In this document: positions 1 through 11,500 of the stretch, one piece after another | Numbering within the stretch: the first letter of the stretch is position 1 | Layout of the letters: each line of letters starts with the position of its first letter | The notes under the pieces: generated by a model | The model's input: only the letters and a program-made list of their open reading frames with translations | Databases searched by the model: none | What the model was told of the DNA's origin: nothing | DNA from: Acholoe squamosa | Lineage: Eukaryota > Annelida > Polychaeta > Phyllodocida > Polynoidae | Direction: 5' to 3' | Length of the DNA: 64,000 nucleotides | NCBI GenBank assembly: GCA_949317995.1 | Contig: OX439047.1 | Coordinates: 37,176,950-37,240,949, forward strand | Program-made: the position numbers and the translations under genes

Positions 1-900
1 TCTATGGAACTACGATATTCACCTTGACATAAATGCTTTTATTTGTAAACAACTGCTGGAAAAGGGACTGGAATAGATGGCAGTTAACTATCATCTAAGT
101 ACCTGGTCGAAGTAGCATCAATCAAATAGACATCCTTAGCCATTACTCAAAATGATATATACTGGATGGATTCTCTCTAGCTATAAAAACGTTGCTAAGG
201 CAAAAATTGTAATATTTTCTTCTTTTGAATTTCTGTCCGAAGATCATTTAGGAACTTGATACTTCCCGATCCCTCCCTGTGCCCAGTGTAAATCGAGTGG
301 GATAAGTAACTTTATATATCACAGATCACTCTGGACTGTAGTGTCCAATATCCATCTTCCACCCTGCTAATGAGTCTCTCCATATACCCCCTTCAGACCT
401 TCTCTATTGCCATAGGGACTATTCTATGACTCTCTAAACCTTGGAGAGTTCTGGGAGCCACTTTGCATGGCCAGATATAGCTAAGTTGTCACATCTTGTC
501 TCTGCCTAAAAGTAAGGAACGCTGCTGTAAAAGTGTTGCTGCTGGTCCTAGTAATTGTTGGCTGAAACTGCAGACACCTAATTACATGTATTTAGGTGTC
601 TTCTCACTAAGCCCTAAAAACCAATCTGCTTGGATTGTTTTGAAATTGTGTGTCCAAAATACTGGCGCACTGAGGCATCTACCCTGAAAATTGGGAACAC
701 TAATATCAGAAATTGCCAATTTTAGAGTCAATTTCATTATTTAGCATTAGTTCCTATGGGATTACGGTCCAAATAGGCTCATTTTTGGGGAGTTAATTTT
801 TCCACCATCAAGTGAACACATTAACATGATATCATTTTTATGTGATGCTGGGCATATAACAGTAATCTGTCATAACAACAAAACTTTTTAATTCATGATA
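1..900. other. no gene recognised
   Basis: AT-rich sequence with only short chance ORFs. I see no splice-consistent exon, RNA gene or clear repeat boundary here. Confidence 0.5.
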
Positions 901-920
901 TTTCAGGCATTATACATATT

Positions 921-1310
921 GTGGCATGTTTGGTTCCATGTGGCACATAAGGTTCCTGACATGGAAAAACTGCCACTTCCATTGAGTTGTATAATGGGAC
1001 TGTAATATTTACATGCAAATAGGTGCATAAGTGGTTAATCTTTATGACAATGCATCTCTAGGAAATCCCATAACTATGCACTGGAGGAATCACTTTATGT
1101 GGCATGTATGGTTCCTCTAAAACTACACCAAATCACATTGCAATTTCAAATATGGCAATACTGAGGTATAATGTTAATGAATCTAAAATTCTTTACCTAA
1201 TGACTGATAGTTGACACCTAAGGCTTTCTAATTATATTTTTGCATTTGATAAATATGATTTTTATTTCTCCCCACTATCATGTATTAAAAAATGAGGCAC
1301 GTATGGTTCC
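921..1310 (+). repeat. iterated 17-bp motif GTGGCATGTATGGTTCC (4 copies)
   Basis: Copies lie at 921-937, 940-956, 1099-1115 and 1294-1310, all in the same orientation. They differ at a few positions (CATGTT, CACATA, CATGTA, CACGTA in the middle). The spacing is irregular (19, 159 and 195 bp) and the intervening DNA is not repeated, so this is not an ordinary tandem array. The arrangement resembles the iterated-motif clusters at 3.1-4.2, 6.6-14.8 and 33.8-35.9 kb. No flanking TIR was found. Confidence 0.6.
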
Positions 1311-1524
1311 ACTTTACCTATACCACAAGGTTTTTAGCAATAACTCCAGGCAGATAAGGGGAATAGTTCTTGAATTGATTATATATATTGCTAAATATTG
1401 GGGGCTAGTGGAAATATAAAAAAATTATACATTTCCAATGCATTTTCTCATTACTTTGCCCCATACCAGTGGGAGCACTAAAAAGGCAGTTGTTGTACGC
1501 CAATTCTCATTGCTGAAATGTTTC

Positions 1525-1643
1525 CCACTTGGCAGAAAACGTTTGTAAACGTTTTTTTAACAAATTTTCAACCAAATAACCAATAGGGAAACCAATAAAA
1601 AAAGTGTTTTAACGTAAAAAAAACATGTCTTTATGCCAAGTGG
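1525..1643. repeat. short inverted repeat, possible tiny MITE
   Basis: CCACTTGGCA at 1525-1534 is repeated as TGCCAAGTGG at 1634-1643. The interior is rich in AAACGTTT-like words, including AACGTTTGTAAACGTT. It could be a hairpin or a small non-autonomous element. No target duplication was established. Confidence 0.3.
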
Positions 1644-1699
1644 ATTTTTTTTTTCAAAAACAAGTTTCGCCGGGCCTTTAGACAATGGAAAGGGAATCA

Positions 1700-2820
1700 G
1701 CATTGAGTCCACAAACAGAAATAACTTAAAACATCATTTGGTAATATTGCTTATAGCTTAAATGAGATAATCGCGCCTGAGACATATATATAGATTAATT
1801 TATCAGAAATGAAACTTGAGAAGACGTGGGCGGAAACCAGCTATCGGAATACATCTCATACAGAGATGAATTTCGGTTTCATGGAGCGAACAAGGTCAAG
1901 GTAGGCCAAGTTCACCAGTCCTTATCTCCCTTTATCCCTATTTTTTTTTAAATGCAAGGGCTTTGTTCTTTGGTGATCTGAGAAGTCTATAATAATTTGG
2001 TTATCTTGCAAGGGAGGCATGCTGTCGTTGAGACTCATCCCTAAGAATGGGCCCTATGTTATAATGCATGTAGGATTTACTGTAGTAGAACAGTCAAAGC
2101 AGTTTAAAAGAATAATCATACATTACGTTTTACGTAATTGTATAACCATATGGCTAAGAAAAAAACCCTATTATGCTAAAGTTCCGATTCTCAATGATAT
2201 GGCAGTGCTCTATAGTGAGGAATATTGTCATGTACCACGTATAAGTTGGTGCCCGTAGTGGTTTGAAATGTACTTGCCAATCAATGTTCCCAGCCAACGC
2301 TGTGCCAAAAACTCGCCAAGATCATGGCCGCCGCTGTTTCCCACAATTTCAACAAAGTTTATGTGCATTGTCAGGCTGGTAACCTTCGACGATATCAGTG
2401 CCGTCATGACCGCGCACACACATCATCCAGATTCCTCGCTATAGGAATCGCACATCGCTTATCATCTTCAGGAGGCATGGGAGTGCGTTTCCCCATTTTT
2501 TCTAACATTAGAATTCTGTCACATCAGCACAAATTGAGTCGGGAATGGAATCAAATCAATATTAATTGAAATGCTGCTATGATGATGAGATTAAACTTGG
2601 AAATGGCATTGTCTGATCTAATATTGACACAAACGTTGGATTCATCATCGTTCTTCTCATCAGTAACTTAGCCCTACCAGAGGCGTTTTGGTGTCAGGTA
2701 GGCCTACTGTAGGTCGTTAGGTGATAACAGGCTCCTATGCATAAGACCAATAGCCATGGATCGTCGTCAAGTAGGTTGTCTTTGCTTCCCATTCATTAAA
2801 TCTTTCAAATTAATAGATAT
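1700..2820. other. no gene recognised
   Basis: ORFs here are under 85 codons, overlap on both strands and have no recognisable domain. No repeat structure was found. Confidence 0.45.
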
Positions 2821-2825
2821 AGTTG

Positions 2826-3786
2826 AGTTTTTTCGTGTATTCTTGTTGTCAAGGCTTAGAGCTTTGAGGGGAACCATGGTTTTACCTATCTGTGATGCAT
2901 AATTAGTGAGCTACAGGGGTTATAATGGCCAAAAAGGCTTATTTTTTGGGTAAAAACGAGTAACCAATTTTTTCCCTTGCTGGCAAAGAAAAAATAAATG
3001 GCCAATCCTTATTTATTTCATCTGGGATATCCCCCCCTAGGGTAGAGCATCTTTTTGTAATAGTTGATGGTCCATGCATTATATTTTGTGGTGACTGGGT
3101 GCATAAAACCCTTTGTGTAATCAACGAGTGGTCACGTCTACGACCTTTTTCATGTCCCCTTACACTAGGAAAGACACAGTACATAGACTAATAAGATTTA
3201 CTATGTAGAGACCTTACATGTACCTATTTAGCACACAAAAAATATTGAACCTACCTGTAAGACTGTATGGCCTGGAGGCTATGATCTGATTTTGGGGTAG
3301 TTTACATGTGGTCACGTCTACAACCATAAATGCAGTCCTACTGCTTGGTGTTTAGTATTTAACTATCCTTATTAGGTGTGCCTTATACTTTTATATGTAA
3401 GCAATAAGCCCTGTAAGTTTGGTTAAAATATTTCATATAGCACCAAAGATATTATAAGAAAAGTATAGGCGTGGTCACGTCTACGACCGTGGTCACATCT
3501 ACAACCATGGATATGTTTACAGTTTTCTTGAAAAGGTGCTTGATACTTGGCTCTCTTTGTTATGTCTGAAATAAACCTTATTATGAAGGGAAAATTGAAA
3601 GCTAATGAGATTATTCTATCTTAATGCAACTCTGAGCTATGGCATTGATAACAAATGCGTGGTCACGTCTACGACCGTGGTCACGTCTACAACCCTGTAG
3701 CTCACTTATTATGTCTCACAGATAGGCAAAACCCTGGTTCCCCTGGGAGCCCTAAGCCATATGGTCTAGAATACATGAAAGAAACC
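2826..3786. repeat. inverted repeat arms (about 90 bp each) around an iterated-motif cluster
   Basis: The segment at about 2826-2918 reappears reverse-complemented at about 3693-3786. Shared blocks include GTGAGCTACAGGG, GCCTATCTGTGA (one mismatch) and TGTATTCT. The arms look roughly 75-80% identical by eye. The interior is about 775 bp and carries several GTGGTCACGTCTACGACC motifs. The motif cluster continues past the right arm, so the arms are probably not the true ends of an element. Confidence 0.55.
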
Positions 3787-4242
3787 ACTACATCTCTTAT
3801 TTTGAAGAATTCTTTGAGTCATTTATAAGCATTTCCCTCAATTTTGCCTCCTTGCAGTGATCATGTGGTCACGTCTACGACCTGTCTCTGTTAGTTCTAG
3901 CACCCAGACATCAATCCCAGACCCCGATATCTATATACCAGTGTGAAGCTGAAGGGGTATGCTATGTGTTAATAATAAAATATATTGCCTATCTTCTCTT
4001 TTCAAGAAGTGGTGGTAACTGGAAAGAAGCATGTTATTAATGCTAGGCCTTTTCCCAAGTAAGATTATTCTTTCCCAAGCCAAAAGCAGCATAGCCTGGC
4101 CAAAAATATACAAGAAAAGTAGTTTCCCTTCATGCTTTGGGTGTTTTCTTTAATATTATAAACAATAATTAAGGTATAATAATTGTGGTACATGTACATC
4201 CTATCAATGTCTGCATAGGGATAAGGTCGTAGACGTGACCAC
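3128..4242 (+). repeat. iterated 18-bp motif GTGGTCACGTCTACGACC (8 copies)
   Basis: Forward copies are at 3128-3145, 3308-3325, 3471-3488, 3489-3506, 3659-3676, 3677-3694 and 3865-3882. One reverse copy is at 4225-4242. Two copies pairs are directly abutting (3471-3506, 3659-3694), and in both the first unit ends TACGACC and the second TACAACC. Single-copy DNA separates the rest. Strong motif conservation in otherwise non-repeated DNA suggests an iterated protein-binding site, as in subterminal regions of DNA transposons. Confidence 0.7.
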
Positions 4243-4543
4243 ATGGTACTTGACATACCTCACTTTGGCAGGCTGGTGGAGAAATACTATACATATTTAA
4301 CCTTCCCTCATATATGGGCCCTAGGCACCAACATTAGTAGTTCATAAGTGCAAAAGGAATATATCCTACTGCTACTTTTTTTTGGCACCCCTTGGTCAGG
4401 CAACTTGACGACGATTCATGACTATTGGTCATAATGCGAGGTTGAACCAGGAGGATATTTCAACATATCATCCCAAACTCCACTGACGATTTGATAATCT
4501 GACATAGAGGATACGCTTTTCTCATATAGCACTCAGCCTCTCA

Positions 4544-5126
4544 ATAGGTGAGGCTTCACTACGTGATTTTTTGGTACGGTCTCACCTAATTTTATCCCTA
4601 TAGTGCCTAAGGTATAGGGTGTTGACATTCCTATATTGTAAACATGAGATTCAAAATTGCAAACATGAGATTTCAGGGGTTATTTTATGGGTGATCTCTC
4701 TCCTTGTGTGCCATATTTACCAACTAACCTGCACCTGCATAGACTCTGTGATTGGGTGGGGGTTCAATATATAAACATCAACACAGGAAAAAATATAAAT
4801 AACAACACAGCAGTCACACAGATCGCAGGGTCTTGTACTGTAAAAATCAAACCTGTCTAATATTGAATTGCAGAGAGTCATCAGTGTGAAAGTCTGCAAT
4901 ATTTACATGAGGTCAACTTGATTTAGTAAACAAAAACATCTTTTGGCAACAAAAATGTGTCTGAGATTGTACACAAAGCCTTCCCCACATAAACAGAAAG
5001 CTCTCTCAATCTTCTATTTACACATTGAAATAATAACAAATGCCACTCTATAATCTGTGTCTGTGTCTGCTTTTGTGGAAATAGGTCCGATTTTCAGCAA
5101 AAATCGCGTCGTGGAGCCTCACCTAT
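4544..5126. mobile_element. small TIR element (MITE-like), 583 bp
   Basis: The left terminus 4544-4570 begins ATAGGTGAGGCTTCACTACG. The right terminus 5100-5126 is its reverse complement at 24 of 27 positions. The interior has no coding potential. I could not define a convincing target-site duplication, so the exact ends and superfamily are open. Confidence 0.55.
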
Positions 5127-6200
5127 AAAGATATCTTTGTAACTGTACAAGCACCGACGTGAGCCTGTCGTTAGCTATATCAAAGTAGGCTACTGTGGGT
5201 ACCTTGATCTGCTGATAATGGGGTAGATTGCAAGTAAGATTGTCCGACAGCTTCCTTAGTGCTAGTACCTAGAGCCTGGATGATCTGCAGGGCCAAATAT
5301 TTTGGAAAGGGATTGAATGGGGTGGGTTAACAGCGATTGCAGAGGATATAAGGCCAAACATAACAGAAGGAGAAGGGTCGGATGATGAGGTGCCAGGATT
5401 AAGTATTAGGGAATGATGCACTGATTGCTTCTAGTACCAACCTTACGCTTTTTCATAGGGATTGGATGTGAAGTCAAGTTGACTTTCAGCTTTTCTATGA
5501 AATGGTTACCAGTACACATGACATGCGATGCAGCCATAGATTGGGTAGGTGAAAGGAAACCCGCCTTGGGAGTTTGTGTGGTGGTTAGTAGCATTAGATG
5601 AGTTGTAAAAGCAACCAACCTACCAGAACCAAACTTACCAACAGCTATGTCCGAAAAGGAGGACTTTCACTGACGCAGAGAGCTTTCCTGATAGCCTTCC
5701 CTCTCTGATATCTTCCACCCTTTAAGTTCAGATTTAACCAATCCTGTCCATTCCTACTACATGGACTTTGGTTCAGACAGAGAGAAGCCTTTTACGAACA
5801 GGTAAAATGTCAAACAGCTCTCCTTGTCATTTCTTTTGGACTTTATCTCAGGGCTCACCTTTCCATTTTGTCAGCGGGCACAGATCATTAAATCTAAAGA
5901 CTGATCAAAGTTGGTCAACCAGTTTTCAGCATTGACTCTTGAAAATCCTTTTTGGCCATTGGGTTACTGTTTCTGAAACTAATATATTGCACCGAACCGG
6001 ACTCCGTGGTAATGGTTAATGTATATTAGAAGAAGATATGGCTTTCTATGGCTAGTCATTATCAACATGAAACCAGTCCACCATCCAGAAACTAAGACGT
6101 ATCAGTATCCTTCTGTTACTGTGTAGCAGATCTTATTCTAGACACAATCGGTTTCACATGGTTTGGTAAAAGATGTTTAAGAATCTCTCTGGGCCCTCAC
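5127..6200. other. no gene recognised
   Basis: Non-repetitive DNA with short overlapping ORFs and no recognisable protein or RNA signature. Confidence 0.45.
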
Positions 6201-6229
6201 ATATGGGTGATTCCTGTGAGTTGCCCCAC
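6201..6229 (+). repeat. left terminal inverted repeat of the 8.8-kb transposon
   Basis: It begins ATATGGGTGATTCC and ends TTGCCCCAC. It pairs with 14941-14969 in inverted orientation, differing at two adjacent positions (GT versus AC). A degenerate version starts the related element at 33377. Confidence 0.85.
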
Positions 6230-6596
6230 ATTTCGATTTTTGGGGTCTTTTTGGATACATGTGGCTCCAGAATAAAAACTGTTCAACCAATCTTCTTATT
6301 TATGGTCTCATTTGAAAGAAAACATGTTTAGCTTCAAAAAGAGGGCAAATTTGCGTATGTCGGACCAATATTTTTTGAGCTATGGTGGCCCAAAGTTGGA
6401 AAATTGCCAAAAATTGTTTTTTTTTTCAATTTCCACCTTATTCCAGACCAAATATCATCAAGGAAAGCAGTAGTAGTCCACCATATTATTATTTATTTCA
6501 TAGCTGGGGGTCCTATCTAACATTTCCATGTGTATTGGAGGTGACATGTCCAGTAATTCTTTTTTAACATCAGGTCTTCTAAGTTGAAATAGTACG

Positions 6597-7882
6597 TGTA
6601 ACGCGCTTGATCAAAATTGAAAATCAATATAATAGATACTATAACTGTTGCATATGGTTTCTCATCTATCAGCATAGAGGGGGAGCATATGGGGTATTTT
6701 TGAGGAAAAAAATTTTTTTTGTATCTCCCGGCCTGTGCGCGCAATACACATTCAAGTAATTTTCAAGTCAGTCATCCCCACTCCCCCTGAAGCAACACTT
6801 TCCTCTGTGCAGCCTATATAAATCATCTAGGGGTAATCTCACCTATTATATAGTGTGTATCTATTGTTGAGGTGTCGTTTTAAAAAAAAAATCGGGTCTC
6901 TACATGCTTCGGTTGCCCCAAACCATGGTCGTTTATCATATGTAACGCGCTTGATCGGTATTCGGCAAAATTATGGCGGGAGAAGAAAAACAGCTCCTGT
7001 TACCCGGGCGGAAGTAGCCTCCATCCGGGGACTTCCCAAAAGTTGTCATCCGGTCCTCAACTAGCTTGGGATCAGATATTTAGGTGTTTACCGCCGACAG
7101 TTTTGGAAAAATCAAGCAAAAGGTGAGTGATATTGATCGAAACTTGATGAAATATTGATGTTGAATGTCGATTGATGTATTTGATGTGTTTTTTTTGTAC
7201 CGAAAGTGTACCGAAAGTGTGTAAATCGTGTAGAAAACATGTTAGACGATCGACGTGGGCGATAATACAAGCGCTGCCACTGTCTTGGTACCTTCTGTAG
7301 GCTTACAATTGGCGTGTAACGCGCTTGACCAAAATTCAACTCGACGGTAACGCGCTTGATGAAAATGATATTATGGCCTGTAGTGGCACATATATGGGCA
7401 AATAGATGAATAACTATGGTTAAAACGATAGAATAAGGCCCTGGCTTTGTTTTAGTGCAGGTTTGGTACCTTCTCCGCCATTTTGGACCCCCCCACCCAT
7501 GCCAAATCATTTTCTCTTCCCTGCTGGCACTGTTTTAGGTACCATTTTGATCGATTTTCTCCATATTCCCACTATTTACACACATTCCTGTGGTTATGAT
7601 ACCTCCTCTATGTGTATTTTATTGTCTAAATGTGTTACATCGCTGCTGGGTTTGATTATATTGGCACAGTGACCACCAGAAGACGTTAGATGTTATTTTC
7701 ATCAAGCGCGTTACCGGCGAGTCAAAAATCCCTCCTTTGTACACAATAATAGCAAACTCGTGTATTTTTGGTGTTAATATATTATTTGGGACTACTATCT
7801 AATGTCCAGACCTAATATGATGTGTGTTAGACTTTAATTACTATGATTTATAGAAGAATTTATTTTCATCAAGCGCGTTACA
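6597..7882. repeat. left cluster of the 16-bp motif TGTAACGCGCTTGATC (6 copies)
   Basis: Copies lie at 6597-6612, 6941-6956, 7315-7330 (ends GACC), 7346-7361 (starts GG, ends GATG), and in reverse at 7700-7715 and 7867-7882. The outermost copy starts 396 bp from the element end. The motif contains a CGCG core. It lies upstream of and within the predicted first (5'UTR) intron of the transposase gene. This fits an iterated transposase or host-factor binding site. Confidence 0.8.
6969..7122 (+). promoter_or_regulatory. candidate TATA-less promoter and non-coding first exon of the transposase gene
   Basis: Within 70 bp there is a YY1-like AAAATTATGGCGGG (6968-6981), an ETS-like GCGGAAGTA (7008-7016) and a textbook NF-kappaB-type GGGGACTTCCC (7027-7037). 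A consensus splice donor, AAAAG then GTGAGT, follows at 7122/7123. The coding start at 8230 is immediately preceded by a polypyrimidine tract and acceptor CTCCTTTTCAG. Together these suggest a 5'UTR exon ending at 7122 and an intron of about 1.1 kb. Another YY1-like site (CCGCCATTTTGG) is at 7475-7486. Assigning promoter function is inference. Confidence 0.45.
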
Positions 7883-8229
7883 TAACCACTATTATGCATA
7901 AAAAAGGCACCTATCCTGTAGTCAGCCCCCCCCAAAATTAACACAATGTGCGCCTATGGTACCTCTATCATGTGGAATGGTCATCCTTTCATTTCTGAAA
8001 AAAAAAAATTCAACATGTATCTGGGGTAGGACAATTTTTGATAAATTCTCAGTTACAATACACATGTCGCTTCCCAGAGGTCTCCCAATGTGTCAGTAAT
8101 CTTGCACAGTATCCTGGCATGGTCAATACATCCATTCTTTAGAATATAGACATATTTCCACCTATTTGTTGTACATGTTACAGTGTTGATATTTGCTCTT
8201 TTCTCAGTGCTTTTCTTCTCCTTTTCAGA

Positions 8230-8514
8230 ATGGGTCGCAAAAAGTTACCTGAGGGTGAGGCGGTGAGCCACACCGACTCACAGAAGGCGTACATGGCCAG
8301 GAGGGAGGAGAAGGAGGGAGAGGAGGTGGTGCGGCGGGCTGAGAACCTCCGCAAGGCCCAGAGTGCACGGCGGTGCGACGCCCAGCGCTCAGAGAAGGGC
8401 AAGGAGAGGAAGAGGAGGATGGGGGCCTTCCGGGCCGCCAAGAAGAGGGCCCTGGATGATGCCCGGCGCCGGGGCGTCGCACCGCCGGCATGGACAGATG
8501 CCAATGCGGCTGAG
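8230..8514 (+). CDS. transposase gene coding exon 1 (95 codons)
   Basis: ATG at 8230 follows the acceptor TTTTCAG by one base, so a spliced 5'UTR is likely. The exon encodes a Lys/Arg/Glu-rich helical segment starting MGRKKLPEGE. It ends GAG|GTATGA, a weaker donor, in phase 0. Read through, it stops after one more codon, so splicing is needed to join it to the rest. Confidence 0.7.
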
Positions 8515-11500
8515 GTATGAAATGATGAAATTAAACTTGTACATGTAAAATGCAAACCATAGCAGACATTCAACCAATGTAAATTATAAATGCAATGTAC
8601 ATGTATGTATGTAAAGTAACTATGAATTCTTAATTCTTAATTCTAGTATAGCATAAACATGCCTGTATTGTATTGCTGACAAATGCAAGTTGTGACCCTT
8701 TTCTTATTCAGTGGGTAGATGCGGAAATGGCCCGCGAGGAGGCGGAGGCCGCGGCGGAGAGGGAGGCAGCCGGGGAAGGGTGTTCCGGGGAGGCCGCCCC
8801 AGCACCTCCTGCCGCCCCTGCACCTCCTGCTGCTGGTCCCCCAGCGAAGGCCGCCAAGACCGCCCCCAAGACCGCCGCCAAGACTGCCGCCAAGACCGCC
8901 ACCCCGACTGCTGCCACTCCAAAGCCACCGGCCCAGGGCAAGGGTAAGGGGCGCGGGAAGAGCTCCAAGAAGCAGACACCGGCAGGTCGCCCAGCGCGTG
9001 GACGTGGGCGCGGCCTGCCGGTCGCGCTGTTCACTTCCCGCTCCCCTACCACTTCCTTTGGGTCGGTGGCCTACGAGGAGTATGGAGTAAGTATGAATTA
9101 AAAGTGTCATTTGGTAATTGGTTATCAAAGTAGAATTATACATGTACTTAAAGAGTAACTCATCAGCACTGTTATTTTGGTAATTGGTTATCAAAGTAGA
9201 ATTATGTACTTAAAGAGTAACTCATCAGCACTGCATTGGTGCATCGTGTAAATGTTATTCATGAATATTTTCCTTGTTCTATACATCAGGAGACGCCGGA
9301 AGACCCGGAGGTCATCTCCAGCGAGGAGGAGGAGGAACGGACGCTGGCAGGCGATGTCCCCGAGAACCCCCTCCTGCTGTCCGAGGAGGAGGAGGCCCCC
9401 GTAGTGCCCGCACCACCACAGCCGCCTACGGAGGCCCCAACACAGGAGGGGGCCCCGGTTGCGGAGGCCCGGCCCGTTCGCCAGGCTGCTCGGCGCGTCT
9501 CCCCAGAGAGGCGCCGAAGTGGCCGGGTCCAGGAGGCCTCCCCACCGGGGTTCAATGTGGGACTACTCGAGGACATCGCGTAAGTATTTGAATCATAGTC
9601 CCTTCTTTTGTGTTCTTAACTGTGAAGAATCATAAATTTATAAATAATAATTCTAAAACTAAAATTGGCCCTAAAATTCTTGATCAGTAAAGTGCTACTT
9701 AGTATGATTTATTCCACACTTCTATTTAACTTAACTTAATCAATGATAACATTTAACTAATTGTTATCAATTTACAGTGCCACCGTCCGTAAAGACAGTG
9801 TTCCTCAGTGAATGTAATTATCATAATAAATCTGAGATAAGAATAGTTTGTTCCATGGTGAATGTTTCCTTGCTTGTTGAATTTTTAGAATTAAGATTAT
9901 TGTACATGTACTGCCATTTCAATGTGTAAGGCGCTTGATCAAAATGATATATCCTGGGGTGTAGTAGCCTTACTAGGGCAAAAATGATGAATAACTGTGT
10001 ATAATATCATAGAATAAGGCCATTTCAATGTGTAACGCGCTTGATCAAAATTTCTAGTCAGCGGTAACGCGCTTGATCAAAATGATAGCATGGGGGCCCC
10101 AGTGGTGTAGTAGCCTTACATGTATCTTATAAATAAATGAGGCATGATGAAACTGAAAATTAATGATTGTTCATTTGTTTGCAGCCCGTGTGCTCAGACC
10201 GAAACGATGACGACACCAGGACCGACCCTCAAACCGACACCGACCACTCCTAAAAACCTGAAGAAACAGCAACGGAAGACCAACTCCCCCAGAACCAACC
10301 GCTACTACTATAAACAAGGGCTACTGAACAGAGACCTGACTGAGGCACATCTACAGATCAAGGAGTTGCAGGCTCAGCTTGCCCATGCCCAGTCGAACCA
10401 TCCAACTGTCGCTGAACCTGCTGTAGCGCACATGGAGGAGCGCGTTGCAGCAGCTGCACCGGATGGGGAACCTGCTGTAGCGCACGTGGAGGAGCGCGTT
10501 GCAGCAGCTGCACAGGAAGAGCTGACGGCGCATGACAGGAGTGTGAAGGCTGTGCTTGAAGGGCTGGCCAACCTTCCTCGCAAGGACAAAACCGCCATCA
10601 TGAACAAGGTGCTTTCGCCCGTCGTGATCAAAGAACAGCGGATCGCGGTGAGCTTGGCAAAGACCCTTGGCATGGATAGGCGGTCACTACTCAAAACCCC
10701 TTCAGACCAGCCATCTCCACGTGTGGTGAATCAGGAGGCCAAGATAGAGAGTGTCAAGGAGTTCTTGTCTGACCCAGAGAACTCCGAAATGAGACCTGGT
10801 AAGAAAGACACTAAGACCTTGAAGAAGGTGAAGCACCAGCAAATGTACCTCAGGGAGTTTATCCATGTGCTCCACAAGAGGTACGAGGCGACACAACCTT
10901 CTCACTTGCAGGTCTCACGGTCACTCTTCTACAGCATCAGGAAAGAACACCTTCCCTGGTTCATCCCCGTGGATCTCCAAAGCACTGATCTGTGCCTTTG
11001 CCAGAAGCACCAGAACTTTGCACTCCGGCTTGCTGCTGTCAGTATCCCTTTCAAAGATGAGATGTTCATGACATCCTGGGCAGAGTTCGAACAGACTCTC
11101 CAGGACAAAGCCCCCGAGAATGTCAAGTATGAAGTGTGGAAGAATGTGGACTATGAGTATGTGTCGACAGGCAAGGATGGAACTCAGAAGAAGACTACCA
11201 TCAAGAAGCTCCGCCCTTGTACAGAGATTGCATCCAAGGCGGACTTCATCAAGAAAACCAGACTGGAGTTCATCACCATGGCTGCCCATGTCGACCGTGC
11301 TCACAACCAACACCGCATCGTACATGAGCTACGAGCGAGTATGTCGTCGATGGAAGTTACCATCCAGATGGACTTTGCGGAAAACTGGATGGTATCATAC
11401 CCCGATGCTCCACAGAGTACATATTACGCGAAGGAGCCAGTGACCCTGCACCCTGCAGTCATCCACTACCGTGATGAGGACACTGGCACCACAAACCACC

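Noticed and set aside
4686..4702. TATGGGTGATCTCTCTC as another left end of the transposon family
   Set aside because: Matches the first 10 TIR bases only; the subterminal block is absent and there is no right end.
7112..7510. 132-codon minus-strand ORF
   Set aside because: Overlaps the predicted first intron and motif copies; no domain.
8225..9101. Alternative overlapping ORFs on both strands over the GC-rich exons
   Set aside because: High GC removes stops in all frames; only one plus-strand frame is consistent across splice phases.
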